A DNA stretch of 32,618 nt from assembly GCA_022704885.1 (NCBI GenBank), contig JAKJFO010000025.1, positions 1 through 32,618 on the forward strand. The letters are read 5' to 3'. Shown here in pieces: positions 1 to 7,294 of the stretch; the stretch's first letter is position 1; the number at the start of each line of letters is the position of its first letter. This DNA is from Candidatus Rifleibacteriota bacterium. Its GTDB lineage: Bacteria > Riflebacteria > Ozemobacteria > Ozemobacterales > Ozemobacteraceae. Position numbers and translations under genes: made by a program. Below the pieces are notes generated by a model. The model made no database searches, was not told where the DNA came from, and saw only the letters and a list, made by a program, of their open reading frames with translations.

Positions 1-29
1 CAGTCTTTTTTTTTCAGCAATTCTCGGTA
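1..29 (+). repeat. Left terminal inverted repeat of the IS remnant
   Basis: It begins CAGTC, continues with nine T, and ends in CAGCAATTCTCGGTA. The 15-base core and the outer CAGTCTTT are found inverted at 667-691. The transposase remnant's last frame stops inside this repeat, at 14-16. Confidence 0.7.
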
Positions 30-561
30 AGCGAATTGGTACGGCTTCTGGCAGGGGTTTCGTCGGGATCGTTTGTTTTTTCTATTGTCGAAACTTCCCC
101 AGAAAGGCGCAATCCTGTTAATTGTTCAGTGAGGTGCTTGTGATCTGATGGTTTCGCGACAAAGATGAAATTCATTTTGAGTGATCTGGCCAGTTCAATC
201 ATTGGAGTTTTTGAATAAAGGCCATCAGCAAGCAAAACCATATCGAGATGACAATATCTCTTTGCCAGGTAAGGCAATAATCGATAGGCGGCGTTTATTT
301 CGCAATCTTGCTTGGTTTGGGAACCTTTTCCACAGCAAACATGCTCTTTAGATTGCTTGAACCGGCCTGATCCTGGAGTCGCTGCTGAAAAGGAAGGACA
401 CCAGGATCTTGCCAGAACATCATTGCCAGACCAGCAGCGACAACATCCGTCAGCGGATAGTTTGTTTTATTTTGCTTGCGCTGGTCTGGAATATTGGAAA
501 ATACTTCCCTGAATTCTTTTACAAGACGGTTAAACTGTAGTGTTTCTGGTCCATTTCGCAT
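14..561 (-). pseudogene. DDE transposase remnant with internal deletion and frameshift
   Basis: The first fragment (561 to about 300, ATG start) has the N-terminal look of IS4-like DDE transposases: a FREVFSNIPDQR segment, YPLTDVVAAGLAM and a NLKSMF segment. The normal continuation, which carries the first catalytic Asp, is missing. Near 300 the reading jumps frame into QDCEINAAYRLL, followed by LLADGLYSKTP (the usual second catalytic Asp context) and FVAKPSDHKHL down to about 160. After that the similarity fades and the frame ends at 14. About 130 residues of the catalytic core are absent, so the product cannot be an active transposase. The exact IS family was not determined. Confidence 0.75.
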
Positions 562-666
562 TCCTGAAGTAAATCACAATTTTAATGCAAGTACAAGAGT
601 AGCTGAAAGTAGCATTGAGAGATGCAAATCAAACAAACTATGTGTGAGAACCTGCTTCAGTACGTA

Positions 667-691
667 TACCGAGAATTGCTGTTAAAGACTG
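667..691 (-). repeat. Right terminal inverted repeat of the IS remnant
   Basis: Read on the minus strand from 691 this is CAGTCTTTAA then CAGCAATTCTCGGTA, matching the left end. The last two codons and the TAA stop of the adjacent alpha/beta hydrolase lie inside this repeat, so the IS supplies that gene's stop. Confidence 0.7.
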
Positions 692-1527
692 GTGAAGAGG
701 TTGTCGAGGGCTTTCAGGCAGTCGAGCGGGTTCGACAGATTCAGGGCATGGCCGGCATCGGGCAGACGGCTGATCTTGACCGCAGGCAGCTTTTCGAGCA
801 GTGCAACCTGTCTCTCGGGCCCGCAAACCTTGTCGGCTTCACCGAGCAAAACCTGCACCGGGCATTTGATTTCGGGCATGCGTTCATGCACTTCTTTGAG
901 GCTTCGCAGCATGGCATTTTTATCGGTCATCATCGCCATCAGACTTTCGAATCTGGTAAAGCGTGGCAGCCAGGTATCAAGGTAATCATCACTTAACTTA
1001 CCGGGTGCAAAAACCCGCTCAAGATGCTGCTGCATTTTTGTCTGCGACAGCAGCGGCATGAGAATACCCAGCAAAGTACCAAAAATAGCGCCTCTGGCGA
1101 GTTCGGGCAGAGAAGACGGTTTTTCTGTGATGTCTTCCGGGGTTACAAAAGGCGCCAGCATGGCTATGCCGCGCACTTTTTCGGGGTAGCGCAACGCGAT
1201 CTTGCAGGCAAGGTAACAACCCAGCGAATAGCCGACAAGAACAGCTTTGCCGCCGCATTTTTCATCGATAAGTCCAGCGTAGATCTCAGTATCGAGCCAT
1301 GGGTCATTGTTATCGTTTATCAGCTCTTCACTCGACATGTGGCCGGGTCGATCAGGCATGTGGAAGCGATATTTTTCGGCATCGAAACCATCCAGCAATG
1401 AAGAAAAATCTTTGCGGCTGCCGGGATTGCCGTGCAGAAAAAGTACGCTCTCGCCTTTTCCAGCCTCTGACAGCGAAATTCTGGTCTCTTTGATCTCTAT
1501 GGCCGTAGTCTGTTCGATAGCACCCAT
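682..1527 (-). CDS. Alpha/beta hydrolase, cytoplasmic
   Basis: This 281-residue protein has the full alpha/beta hydrolase signature. The oxyanion-hole motif HGNPG is at residues 32-36, the nucleophile elbow GYSLG has Ser101, the likely acid is Asp232 (GEADKV), and the catalytic histidine is His260 (DAGHAL). DRPGH at 59-63 is also typical. There is no signal peptide, so it is probably cytoplasmic. The substrate cannot be told from the sequence; esterases, lyases and C-C hydrolases share this fold. A good Shine-Dalgarno (AGAGGT, five bases before the ATG) supports the start. The last two residues and the stop lie in the end of the adjacent IS, so the native C-terminus may have been trimmed, but all catalytic residues are intact. 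Confidence 0.88.
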   Translation of the reverse strand: MGAIEQTTAIEIKETRISLSEAGKGESVLFLHGNPGSRKDFSSLLDGFDAEKYRFHMPDRPGHMSSEELINDNNDPWLDTEIYAGLIDEKCGGKAVLVGYSLGCYLACKIALRYPEKVRGIAMLAPFVTPEDITEKPSSLPELARGAIFGTLLGILMPLLSQTKMQQHLERVFAPGKLSDDYLDTWLPRFTRFESLMAMMTDKNAMLRSLKEVHERMPEIKCPVQVLLGEADKVCGPERQVALLEKLPAVKISRLPDAGHALNLSNPLDCLKALDNLFTSL

Positions 1528-1621
1528 GATTTACCTCTGCATTATTTTTAACCATATTAACACAGGTAACCAGAATGACTATACTGTTCTTTTTAACAAC
1601 CTGGATTCTGCGACTTCGCCT

Positions 1622-1650
1622 GACCCTGCTTCGCTGAAGCTACGCAGGGC
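1622..1650. repeat. Palindromic intergenic element
   Basis: An imperfect dyad: CCCTGC at 1624-1629 pairs with GCAGGG at 1644-1649, and an inner GCTTC/GAAGC can form an alternative hairpin. It lies between the hydrolase and the candidate small RNA. It resembles REP-like dispersed palindromes, but no second copy is present in this window. Confidence 0.35.
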
Positions 1651-1716
1651 AACGAGCGGCTTGCGCTGAATTACGGGTGCTTCTGACCAGGAATTGCTTA
1701 AAATTCGGTGAGGGAT

Positions 1717-1744
1717 TTGAAAATTGTTATAGTACTGTTATAAT
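1717..1744 (+). promoter_or_regulatory. Sigma-70-like promoter of the candidate small RNA
   Basis: The -35 is TTGAAA (1717-1722) and the -10 is a perfect TATAAT (1739-1744), with a 16-base spacer. Transcription would start near 1750. No protein with a credible Shine-Dalgarno follows; a structured region and a terminator do. Confidence 0.65.
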
Positions 1745-1749
1745 AAAGG

Positions 1750-1899
1750 TGGCTGGTGGGTACTTTGTACCGCTGGGGCACCCCCCCAACCGCGGGACAA
1801 AGTGGGAGGTTGAGTGAGTCAGAAAAAGCTGTGCAGCCATATATAGGGCTGATACTGGTTGTAAAATCAGACCTGAGGCATGTGTCTCAGTTTTTTTTT
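1750..1899 (+). ncRNA. Candidate small structured RNA, about 150 nt, family unknown
   Basis: The stretch is bounded by a clear promoter and an intrinsic terminator and lacks a convincing reading frame. A long hairpin pairs 1762-1773 (ACTTTGTACCGC) with 1792-1803 (GCGGGACAAAGT), twelve positions with a single A-G mismatch, around a G/C-rich loop. A long-range closing helix is also possible: GGT 1748-1750 with ACC 1871-1873, and CTGGT 1753-1757 with ATCAG 1866-1870. Alternatively CTGAT near 1850 pairs with ATCAG at 1866-1870. A hairpin closed by its own ends with a large interior is loosely reminiscent of 6S RNA, but no diagnostic motif was recognised. It does not match SRP RNA, tmRNA, RNase P or a riboswitch I know. 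Confidence 0.55.
1873..1899 (+). terminator. Rho-independent terminator of the candidate small RNA
   Basis: CTGAGGC (1873-1879) pairs with GTCTCAG (1884-1890) around a four-base loop, counting one G-T wobble, and is followed at once by nine T (1891-1899). This is a canonical intrinsic terminator for the plus strand. Confidence 0.75.
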
Positions 1900-1918
1900 G
1901 CGCGTTTTCCGGGAGAGG

Positions 1919-2041
1919 TTAGAGCAGTTCGGTTCTGAATATGCATGATTCAGGCGCGCAGGGCGATTTTAATATGGCGAATCTTCTGCAGGTCTTGCAT
2001 TCTGGCTGAAGGGCGTGTTTTGAACCTTTTTCCTGTTTCAT
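1919..2041 (-). CDS. Small Cys-rich protein, 40 residues
   Basis: A short frame with an unusually good start: ATG at 2041 is preceded by GAGGAGG and five bases. The same frame could start further up at a TTG (2101) with AAGGTGG six bases away, giving 60 residues. The ATG has the stronger site and is preferred. The product is basic and hydrophilic at the N-terminus and has four cysteines (C15, C18, C28, C33; spacing C-x2-C-x9-C-x4-C), which could bind a metal. A promoter lies about 90 bases upstream. The gene converges on the small-RNA unit. No family was recognised. That it is expressed is inferred from the start and promoter signals alone. Confidence 0.5.
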   Translation of the reverse strand: MKQEKGSKHALQPECKTCRRFAILKSPCAPESCIFRTELL

Positions 2042-2132
2042 TTTAGCCTCCTCAAAATAGATTCTACTATTATTATCGGCATTCTTTCTCTTAGTCTTCA
2101 ATGTTTACCACCTTAAAAAAGATTGCGCGCCG

Positions 2133-2161
2133 AGTATATATGAAAAGTGGTGTGATTTCCA
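2133..2161 (-). promoter_or_regulatory. Promoter candidate for the small Cys-rich gene
   Basis: Read on the minus strand, TGGAAA (2161-2156), a 17-base spacer and TATACT (2138-2133). Transcription would begin near 2126, leaving a leader of about 85 nt before the preferred ATG. Confidence 0.5.
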
Positions 2162-2284
2162 GACTCTTTTGCAACAAGAACTGTGAATATTAAAGGCGGC
2201 ATCAACAGACATTACAGGGGCAATATCGAATGACTCTATACAAAAGCTCTCTGATTATTTGTCAATTCTCTTTGCGGCTGCTTA

Positions 2285-2405
2285 TTCAGAATGCTTTTTT
2301 ATAACTATCTGTGAAATCCGAGTCGTCTGCGGATGTCTTTTTCTCCGTGTCTCTGCGGCTCTGCGTGAGCTTTTTCTATTCTCTTCGTGACTCCGCAGCT
2401 TAGTT
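2285..2405. repeat. Degenerate dispersed intergenic repeat
   Basis: The stretch contains phrases such as ATCTGTGAAATCCG followed by TCTGCGGATG, then CTCCGTGTCTCTGCGGCTC, then TTCGTGACTCCGCAG. Low-complexity CTCTGCGG/CTCTGCGT phrases of this kind recur between genes in many unrelated genomes and give spurious Arg-rich translations. I recognise the style from general knowledge. No second copy is present here, so repetition within this genome is not shown. Between 2162 and 2285 I see nothing recognisable. Confidence 0.4.
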
Positions 2406-2438
2406 CTTTCGATGCCGATTACGAGAACGAATAGAGAG

Positions 2439-4025
2439 TTAAACGTGTTCGCGGGTTTCGTGAAACTCGATTTCGGGCCATTCTTTGATAATGTAGTTGA
2501 GTCGCCACTTGTCGGGAGCCATGAAAGTGAGGGCTTCGGCAGTGTCGTAAGCAAGGCTGGGTTTGTAGCGCCGGGTGAATTCATCGAGTTTTTTTTCGTC
2601 GCGACTGGTGATCCAGCGGGCGGTTGAACAGTCGATGCTTTCGTATATTGCGTCTACCGCATATTCTTCTTTGAGGCGCGACATGGTGACATCGAACTGC
2701 AGGACGCCAACGGCGCCAAGAATATATTCGTTACCGATCAGCGGGCGGAAAACCTGCACAGCGCCTTCTTCAGAGAGTTGCAGTAAACCCTTTTGCAATT
2801 GTTTGAGTTTCAAAGGGTTTTTAAGGATGACACGCTTGAAAATTTCGGGCGAAAAGTTGGGGATTCCTGTGAATTTAAGCGGTTCTTTAATGGTAAAAGT
2901 ATCGCCTATTTTGATGGTGCCACGATTGTGAATGCCGATGATGTCGCCGGGGTATGCCTCTTCAATGTTCTGGCGATCCTGAGCCATGAAAATCGTAGCG
3001 TTGGCGAGAGTAATCTCTTTGCCGAGACGATGATGCATGACTTTCATGCCGCGTGTGAACTTGCCCGAGCAGATGCGAACGAAGGCAATGCGGTCGCGAT
3101 GGGCCGGGTCCATGTTGGCCTGAATTTTAAAGGCAAAGCCGCTGAAGTCGGGCTCATAGGGTGAGACAATGCGAGTTTCAGTCGGGCGTGGAGTTGGTGG
3201 CGGCGAGAGTTCGACAAAGGCGTCGAGCAGCTCCTGCACGCCGAAATTGTTGAGAGCGCTGCCAAAGAATACTGGTGTCTGGTTACCCCGCAGATAATGC
3301 TCATGATCGAAGGGAGCGGCCGCGCCCTGCAGCAATTCAAGATCGTCGCGCAGTTCCTGCGCCTGAAAGCCGAGCAGGTCATCCAGTCGCTTGTCGGCAA
3401 GATCATCGATGATCATCGTATCCTGAGGTCGGCGGGCTTCGCCAGCCCGAAACAGAACGAGCTGCTTCCTGTACATGTTGTATACGCCGCGAAATGTCTT
3501 ACCCATGCCGATTGGCCACGACATTGGCGCGCATTCGATCTGCAGCTTGTCTTCGATTTCCTGCAGCAGGTCGAGTGGCATGCGGCCTTCGCGGTCGAGT
3601 TTGTTGATAAAGGTCATGATCGGCGTGTTGCGCATGCGGCAGACGGTCATGAGTTTTTCGGTCTGAGTTTCGACGCCTTTGACGCTGTCGATGACCATCA
3701 ATGCACTGTCAACCGCGGTCAAGACGCGATAGGTATCTTCAGAAAAATCCTGGTGGCCCGGTGTGTCGAGAAGGTTGATCTCGTGCTCGGCATAGTCGAA
3801 CTTCATTACCGAAGTCGTGACCGAAATGCCGCGTTCCTGCTCGATTTTCATCCAGTCGCTGGTGGCGTGGCGATCGGCTTTGCGGGCCTTGATGGCGCCG
3901 GCCATCTGAATGGCGCCGCCAAAGAGCAGAAGCTTTTCAGTAAGGGTAGTTTTGCCGGCGTCAGGATGGCTGATAATGCCAAAACAACGGCGACGGTCGA
4001 TTTCTTTTTTCAGAGTATTCTGCAT
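2439..4025 (-). CDS. prfC: Peptide chain release factor 3 (RF3)
   Basis: A 528-residue translational GTPase that recycles RF1/RF2 from the ribosome after termination; it acts in the cytoplasm on 70S ribosomes. The G1 loop SHPDAGKT is at 19-26, the switch region ERGISVTTS at 64-72, G3 DTPGH at 87-91 and G4 NKLD at 141-144 followed by RE, as is characteristic for RF3. The domain II and III regions follow, and the C-terminus ends in the usual FHETREH. Length matches the family. The ATG at 4025 has AGGTGAG just upstream and a near-consensus promoter about 60 bases away, so it is probably monocistronic. Nothing is degenerate. Confidence 0.96.
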   Translation of the reverse strand: MQNTLKKEIDRRRCFGIISHPDAGKTTLTEKLLLFGGAIQMAGAIKARKADRHATSDWMKIEQERGISVTTSVMKFDYAEHEINLLDTPGHQDFSEDTYRVLTAVDSALMVIDSVKGVETQTEKLMTVCRMRNTPIMTFINKLDREGRMPLDLLQEIEDKLQIECAPMSWPIGMGKTFRGVYNMYRKQLVLFRAGEARRPQDTMIIDDLADKRLDDLLGFQAQELRDDLELLQGAAAPFDHEHYLRGNQTPVFFGSALNNFGVQELLDAFVELSPPPTPRPTETRIVSPYEPDFSGFAFKIQANMDPAHRDRIAFVRICSGKFTRGMKVMHHRLGKEITLANATIFMAQDRQNIEEAYPGDIIGIHNRGTIKIGDTFTIKEPLKFTGIPNFSPEIFKRVILKNPLKLKQLQKGLLQLSEEGAVQVFRPLIGNEYILGAVGVLQFDVTMSRLKEEYAVDAIYESIDCSTARWITSRDEKKLDEFTRRYKPSLAYDTAEALTFMAPDKWRLNYIIKEWPEIEFHETREHV

Positions 4026-4060
4026 AGCTCACCTGCATTAACTGGTTTAGTGGGCTGATG

Positions 4061-4089
4061 ACTATACAGTAAAAGAACGGCGGGGTCAA
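4061..4089 (-). promoter_or_regulatory. Promoter of prfC
   Basis: On the minus strand: TTGACC (4089-4084), a 17-base spacer and TATAGT (4066-4061). It sits in the 66-base gap after the upstream gene's stop, with a leader of about 30 nt before the prfC ATG. Confidence 0.7.
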
Positions 4090-4091
4090 TA

Positions 4092-4475
4092 TCAGGCTGC
4101 GATGTCGAGTCGGCTTTCGGCCTGGCGTTTCAGCAGCAGGGCGCGTAACAGATCGGTGCGACCGGGGTTGTCGTCTGTCGGCGGCAGAATTGCCTGATTT
4201 ATCACCTGATTTGCCTGGTCAATGGTCTTCTGGGGATCGGCCGTGATAGTGCCAAGTTTTACCTGCTGGCCCTGCTCGAACATGTAGCGATAGCGCTCGA
4301 GCGGGTCAAGATTGAACATTCCTTCAACCGGGCGCTCAACCGGCGCCGGAGCGGCTCCTCCGTCAAAGTCATCGTCGTGATCCGGGTTCGTTTTGCCCAG
4401 AGCCTTGAGACCAGTTAACGGACGGTTATCCGAGAACACAGCATAGTCTGCTTTTTCGATGATCATATCTGCCAT
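4092..4475 (-). CDS. Hypothetical protein resembling the tail of SprA-type putative metalloproteases
   Basis: 127 residues, hydrophilic, with no signal peptide or membrane segment. The N-terminal half is low complexity with an Asp-rich patch (DHDDDFDGG) and Pro/Ala. The C-terminal half (DPQKTIDQANQVINQAILP, then DLLRALLLKRQAESRL) resembles the end of the SprA/CJM1_0395 family of putative metalloproteases, but the HExxH-like catalytic part is absent. This could be a remnant, a regulatory subunit or chance likeness. The first ATG (4475) directly abuts AAGG. The ATG at 4466, eight bases after AAGGA, is a better start and would give 124 residues. The prfC promoter lies just beyond its stop, so the two genes are probably transcribed separately. 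Confidence 0.65.
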   Translation of the reverse strand: MADMIIEKADYAVFSDNRPLTGLKALGKTNPDHDDDFDGGAAPAPVERPVEGMFNLDPLERYRYMFEQGQQVKLGTITADPQKTIDQANQVINQAILPPTDDNPGRTDLLRALLLKRQAESRLDIAA

Positions 4476-4781
4476 CCTTATTTTTTTATGTCTATGGCAT
4501 AGTTATCGGAATGATCAGCCACATTTCGAACCGAAAGTTTGTCGGAGGTAGAAAGCCTGGAAGCGTAAGCCAGGACGAAGCAGATGAGTATATTATGACG
4601 CGTCCAAGCCTGTTAAGCTATCTAAGGGTGATTTTTGAATGGCGTTTAAAGAACAAATCTGTTCTTTGCCTGCGAAAGTCTGGCCATGGACCCAACGCGC
4701 AAGCTGAATAAATCTGAACAATCCGGTTTGCACCAGTTTTTGCTCTTTAAGCTCGCAATGCGACTGAATAAGCGTCGATTG
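4476..4781. other. Intergenic stretch with no confident gene
   Basis: A 66-codon plus-strand frame (4511-4711) is open but lacks a convincing Shine-Dalgarno and resembles nothing known. A small hairpin, CCTGG 4556-4560 with CCAGG 4570-4574, is visible. I see no clear promoter, terminator or known RNA motif here. Confidence 0.5.
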
Positions 4782-5645
4782 TCAATTCAGGTCGAGCAGA
4801 AGTAGAAAATCGCAGGTGTGCTGATAGCCGATGCGTTGATAGATCGCGTTGGAGACAGGATTGCTGGCGTCGGTGAAAAGCAGGCAGCGCGGTGAACCTT
4901 GCTCCAGAAGGTATCTCGAATACTCGGCGACCAGTTGTGAGGCGTAACCTTTGCCACGATGTTCGTCGGGAGTGTAAACCCAGGAAATTGAATCGCCAAA
5001 TGGAGCTGGCCTGCTCGCGCCTGCCATCGAGACTGGTGCGCCATCGACCTCCCAGATCACCCTTTTCCGGCTCACGATCGACTGCCGGGTTTTTCTGCCA
5101 ATGTCGTCACGCAATGACGGCGAACTGCTTTCCGGCAGCCGGCAGTCAATGGTAAAACGTATGCCCCACTCGATGAGCAGAGACTCGTCGTCGGCTTCGG
5201 CAAAGCGCATTTTGCCGGTGGGACGGCAGGCCGGCATGGTGACCTGCTGCAGCTCATAACTCATCATTCTCTCAATTTTAAGATCGGCCTTTGGAAAATA
5301 GGCCGGAACATGCTGCAACAGCTCGGTAATTGTCTGTTCCGGGCCAAACATGGTATGCGGTCGGCCAACTTGCGCCAGCCACTCCGACAGGGCAAATCTG
5401 GCAACCTCGGCTGACATGGCCGAAAAAACCGGACGACCATCTATTGTCTGGGCAACCGCGCCAACAACCTCGCCCGCTCGCAAAATTGCGGCAAAGCGGG
5501 CGTTCAACAGCGGCTTTTCTCCTGGCAAACGTGCAGACAGCATGCCAAGCAGCATATTGTTCGGCATGAGGGTCTTCACCAGCGATTCCCATACTGTTTC
5601 CCGAAATCTGTCGAGATCTGAAGTCTGAATGAACTGCATTGTCAT
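4782..5645 (-). CDS. GNAT-family N-acetyltransferase
   Basis: 287 residues. The C-terminal third is a GNAT domain: a beta strand (SISWVYTP), the acetyl-CoA pyrophosphate loop HRGKGYA, the following helix (LVAEYSRYLLEQG), then LFTDASNPVSNAIYQRIGY, which is the usual N-P-x-S-N-x-x-Y-x-x-x-G-Y segment. The N-terminal 150 residues have no clear motif and may be a divergent second GNAT-like half, as in other acetyltransferases of this length. It transfers an acetyl group from acetyl-CoA to an unknown amine. Two ATG codons (residues 1 and 3) are equally possible starts. It has its own near-perfect promoter. Confidence 0.87.
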   Translation of the reverse strand: MTMQFIQTSDLDRFRETVWESLVKTLMPNNMLLGMLSARLPGEKPLLNARFAAILRAGEVVGAVAQTIDGRPVFSAMSAEVARFALSEWLAQVGRPHTMFGPEQTITELLQHVPAYFPKADLKIERMMSYELQQVTMPACRPTGKMRFAEADDESLLIEWGIRFTIDCRLPESSSPSLRDDIGRKTRQSIVSRKRVIWEVDGAPVSMAGASRPAPFGDSISWVYTPDEHRGKGYASQLVAEYSRYLLEQGSPRCLLFTDASNPVSNAIYQRIGYQHTCDFLLLLDLN

Positions 5646-5674
5646 TGTCTTTTGCCAACATTTAGCCCCGCACC

Positions 5675-5703
5675 ATTCTAAGGTAAGGCTGGCTGAGTGT
5701 CAA
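5675..5703 (-). promoter_or_regulatory. Promoter of the GNAT gene
   Basis: On the minus strand: TTGACA (5703-5698), exactly 17 bases, then TAGAAT (5680-5675). The -35 is perfect and the -10 has one mismatch. The ATG follows about 30 bases later. Confidence 0.78.
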
Positions 5704-5789
5704 ACGCGAAAAGGTCGGCCACGCTGGCACCGGGCGCAATATGTTAAAATACCAGAATACTTCGAATTCATATTCATCAGGAGTTTGCT

Positions 5790-7112
5790 ATGCGCCTGCA
5801 GATCAGAAAGCCCGATATTATGACCCTGGATGCCGAGAGTCGAATTCTGAGCGCTACCGACATTTTTATTGATGCGGGAAAAATCGTCGCGTTGGGGGCG
5901 CCGCCGGCAGGCTTTGTGCCCGATGAAACGGTCGATGCAACGAATCACCTGGCGTTGCCAGGTTTTTTCAACGCGCACTGCCATTCGCCGATGACCTTTG
6001 AACGCGGCTGGGCGGAAGATCTGCCGCTTGACCGCTGGTTCAACGAACGAATCTGGGTTGCTGAATCTGCGCTGACTGCTGAAGACGTCTACTGGGGGGC
6101 CGCGCTGGCAGCGTGTGAAATGATACGAAGTGGCTGTGCCGGCTTTAACGACCATTATTTTTATATGGACAAAGTGGCAGAAGTCGTTGCGCAGTCTGGA
6201 ATGAAGGCTTCTCTGACCTGGTGTCAGTTTGGAATTGGCGATGACAAGGAGATCGGCACCAGTCTGGCTGGAGCGCTTAAATTTGCCGGGGAATTCAATA
6301 ACAATTCAGAAGGCCGTATCAAGACGGTTTTAGGGCCGCATTCGCCCTATGTCTGCCCACCGGAATTTCTGGCTGAAATCGGCCAGATCGCCAGAGAAAC
6401 CGGGCTCGCCGTGCATATACACGCTTCTGAGTCGCCAGAGCAGGTTACCAACTCGCTGCAGGCGCTCGGAAAAACACCTATTGAGCATCTCGCTTCCTGT
6501 GGCCTGTTTGACAACCCGGCCATTGTCGCGCATGCGCTCTATCTGTCAGAAAATGACATCTCGATTCTTGCCCATAAAAATGTTTCGGTGGTTCATTGCC
6601 CGATTACCTACATGAAACTGGCAATGGGCGCGGGTGATCTGCGCCCCCTGCTTGCCGCCGGGGTCAATGTCGCGCTGGGAACCGACGGCCCGGGCTCAAA
6701 CAGCGACATGGATATGAAAGAAGTTGTTCGTCTGGCGCCCCTGTTGCAGAAGTTCCTCAGCAATGATGCCGAGACGCTGGCAGGGGATCTGCCGCTGAGA
6801 ATGGCCACGGCAAACGGCGCGCGCGCCATGGGTTTTTCTGATTCAGGCAGCATCGAAGTGGGAAAGTCGGCTGACATTGCCCTGTTTAATATGGACTCTC
6901 CACATTGGTACCCGAAACATAATCTCGCCGCAAATCTGATTCACTGCGCTAAAAGCGGCGATATCAGGCATCTGTTCATCGCCGGGCGCCCTGTGCTGAA
7001 GAACGGAGTGATTCTTACCCTCGACGAAGAGAAGATAATTTACGAAGCCGACCGGCGCGCACGCGCAATGGTTCAGAAGAACATGAAAATTGTCCGCGAG
7101 TACAAAGCCTGA
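5790..7112 (+). CDS. mtaD: Amidohydrolase, 5-methylthioadenosine/S-adenosylhomocysteine deaminase type
   Basis: 440 residues, the usual length for the MtaD/SsnA/AtzA-like metal-dependent deaminases. Metal-binding residues are visible in order: NAHCH with His63 and His65, HIHASE with His209 and His211, VAHAL with His248, and LGTDGPGSNSD with Asp299. HCPITYMK (269-276) and the C-terminal GKSADIALF segment are family hallmarks. MtaD enzymes deaminate MTA or SAH to the inosyl compound in methyl-cycle salvage; guanine or other deaminases of the superfamily cannot be excluded without comparison. The start has AGGAG six bases upstream. The gene is flanked by short gaps and no pathway partner, so context does not narrow the substrate. 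Confidence 0.85.
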   Translation: MRLQIRKPDIMTLDAESRILSATDIFIDAGKIVALGAPPAGFVPDETVDATNHLALPGFFNAHCHSPMTFERGWAEDLPLDRWFNERIWVAESALTAEDVYWGAALAACEMIRSGCAGFNDHYFYMDKVAEVVAQSGMKASLTWCQFGIGDDKEIGTSLAGALKFAGEFNNNSEGRIKTVLGPHSPYVCPPEFLAEIGQIARETGLAVHIHASESPEQVTNSLQALGKTPIEHLASCGLFDNPAIVAHALYLSENDISILAHKNVSVVHCPITYMKLAMGAGDLRPLLAAGVNVALGTDGPGSNSDMDMKEVVRLAPLLQKFLSNDAETLAGDLPLRMATANGARAMGFSDSGSIEVGKSADIALFNMDSPHWYPKHNLAANLIHCAKSGDIRHLFIAGRPVLKNGVILTLDEEKIIYEADRRARAMVQKNMKIVREYKA

Positions 7113-7294
7113 TTATCGAACTCGGAGATTCCGTCAACTAGCATCATTTGAGCCGATTCTTGAAAAAATTGGTCGGGAAATCAATCCGCATGTTATGTTC
7201 CAGGCGACTTTGTAAAACGAACCGGGCAATTTTTCACCACAGTGGCAGCAGGTTTGTGCTAGAATTCGTTCAAATATTACTGTGAGGTCAAAAG

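Larger units (their letters stand above)
1..691. mobile_element. Decayed insertion sequence with inverted-repeat ends
   Basis: The two ends are inverted copies of each other. Positions 1-29 read CAGTC, nine T, then CAGCAATTCTCGGTA. The reverse complement of 667-691 reads CAGTCTTTAA followed by the same 15 bases. The ends differ by a four-base length change in the T/A run. Between them lies a broken transposase on the minus strand. At about 0.7 kb the element is roughly half the size of an intact single-transposase IS. No target-site duplication can be tested, because the left end coincides with the window start. The arrangement is seen directly; calling it a non-autonomous IS remnant is inference. 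Confidence 0.75.

Noticed and set aside
3297..4058. Long plus-strand open frame (253 codons) opposite prfC
   Set aside because: It is an antisense shadow of a clearly coding GTPase gene, has no motif of its own and comes from the codon bias of prfC.
4511..4711. 66-codon plus-strand frame in the gap before the GNAT gene
   Set aside because: No convincing Shine-Dalgarno, promoter or similarity; mentioned only as part of the intergenic entry.
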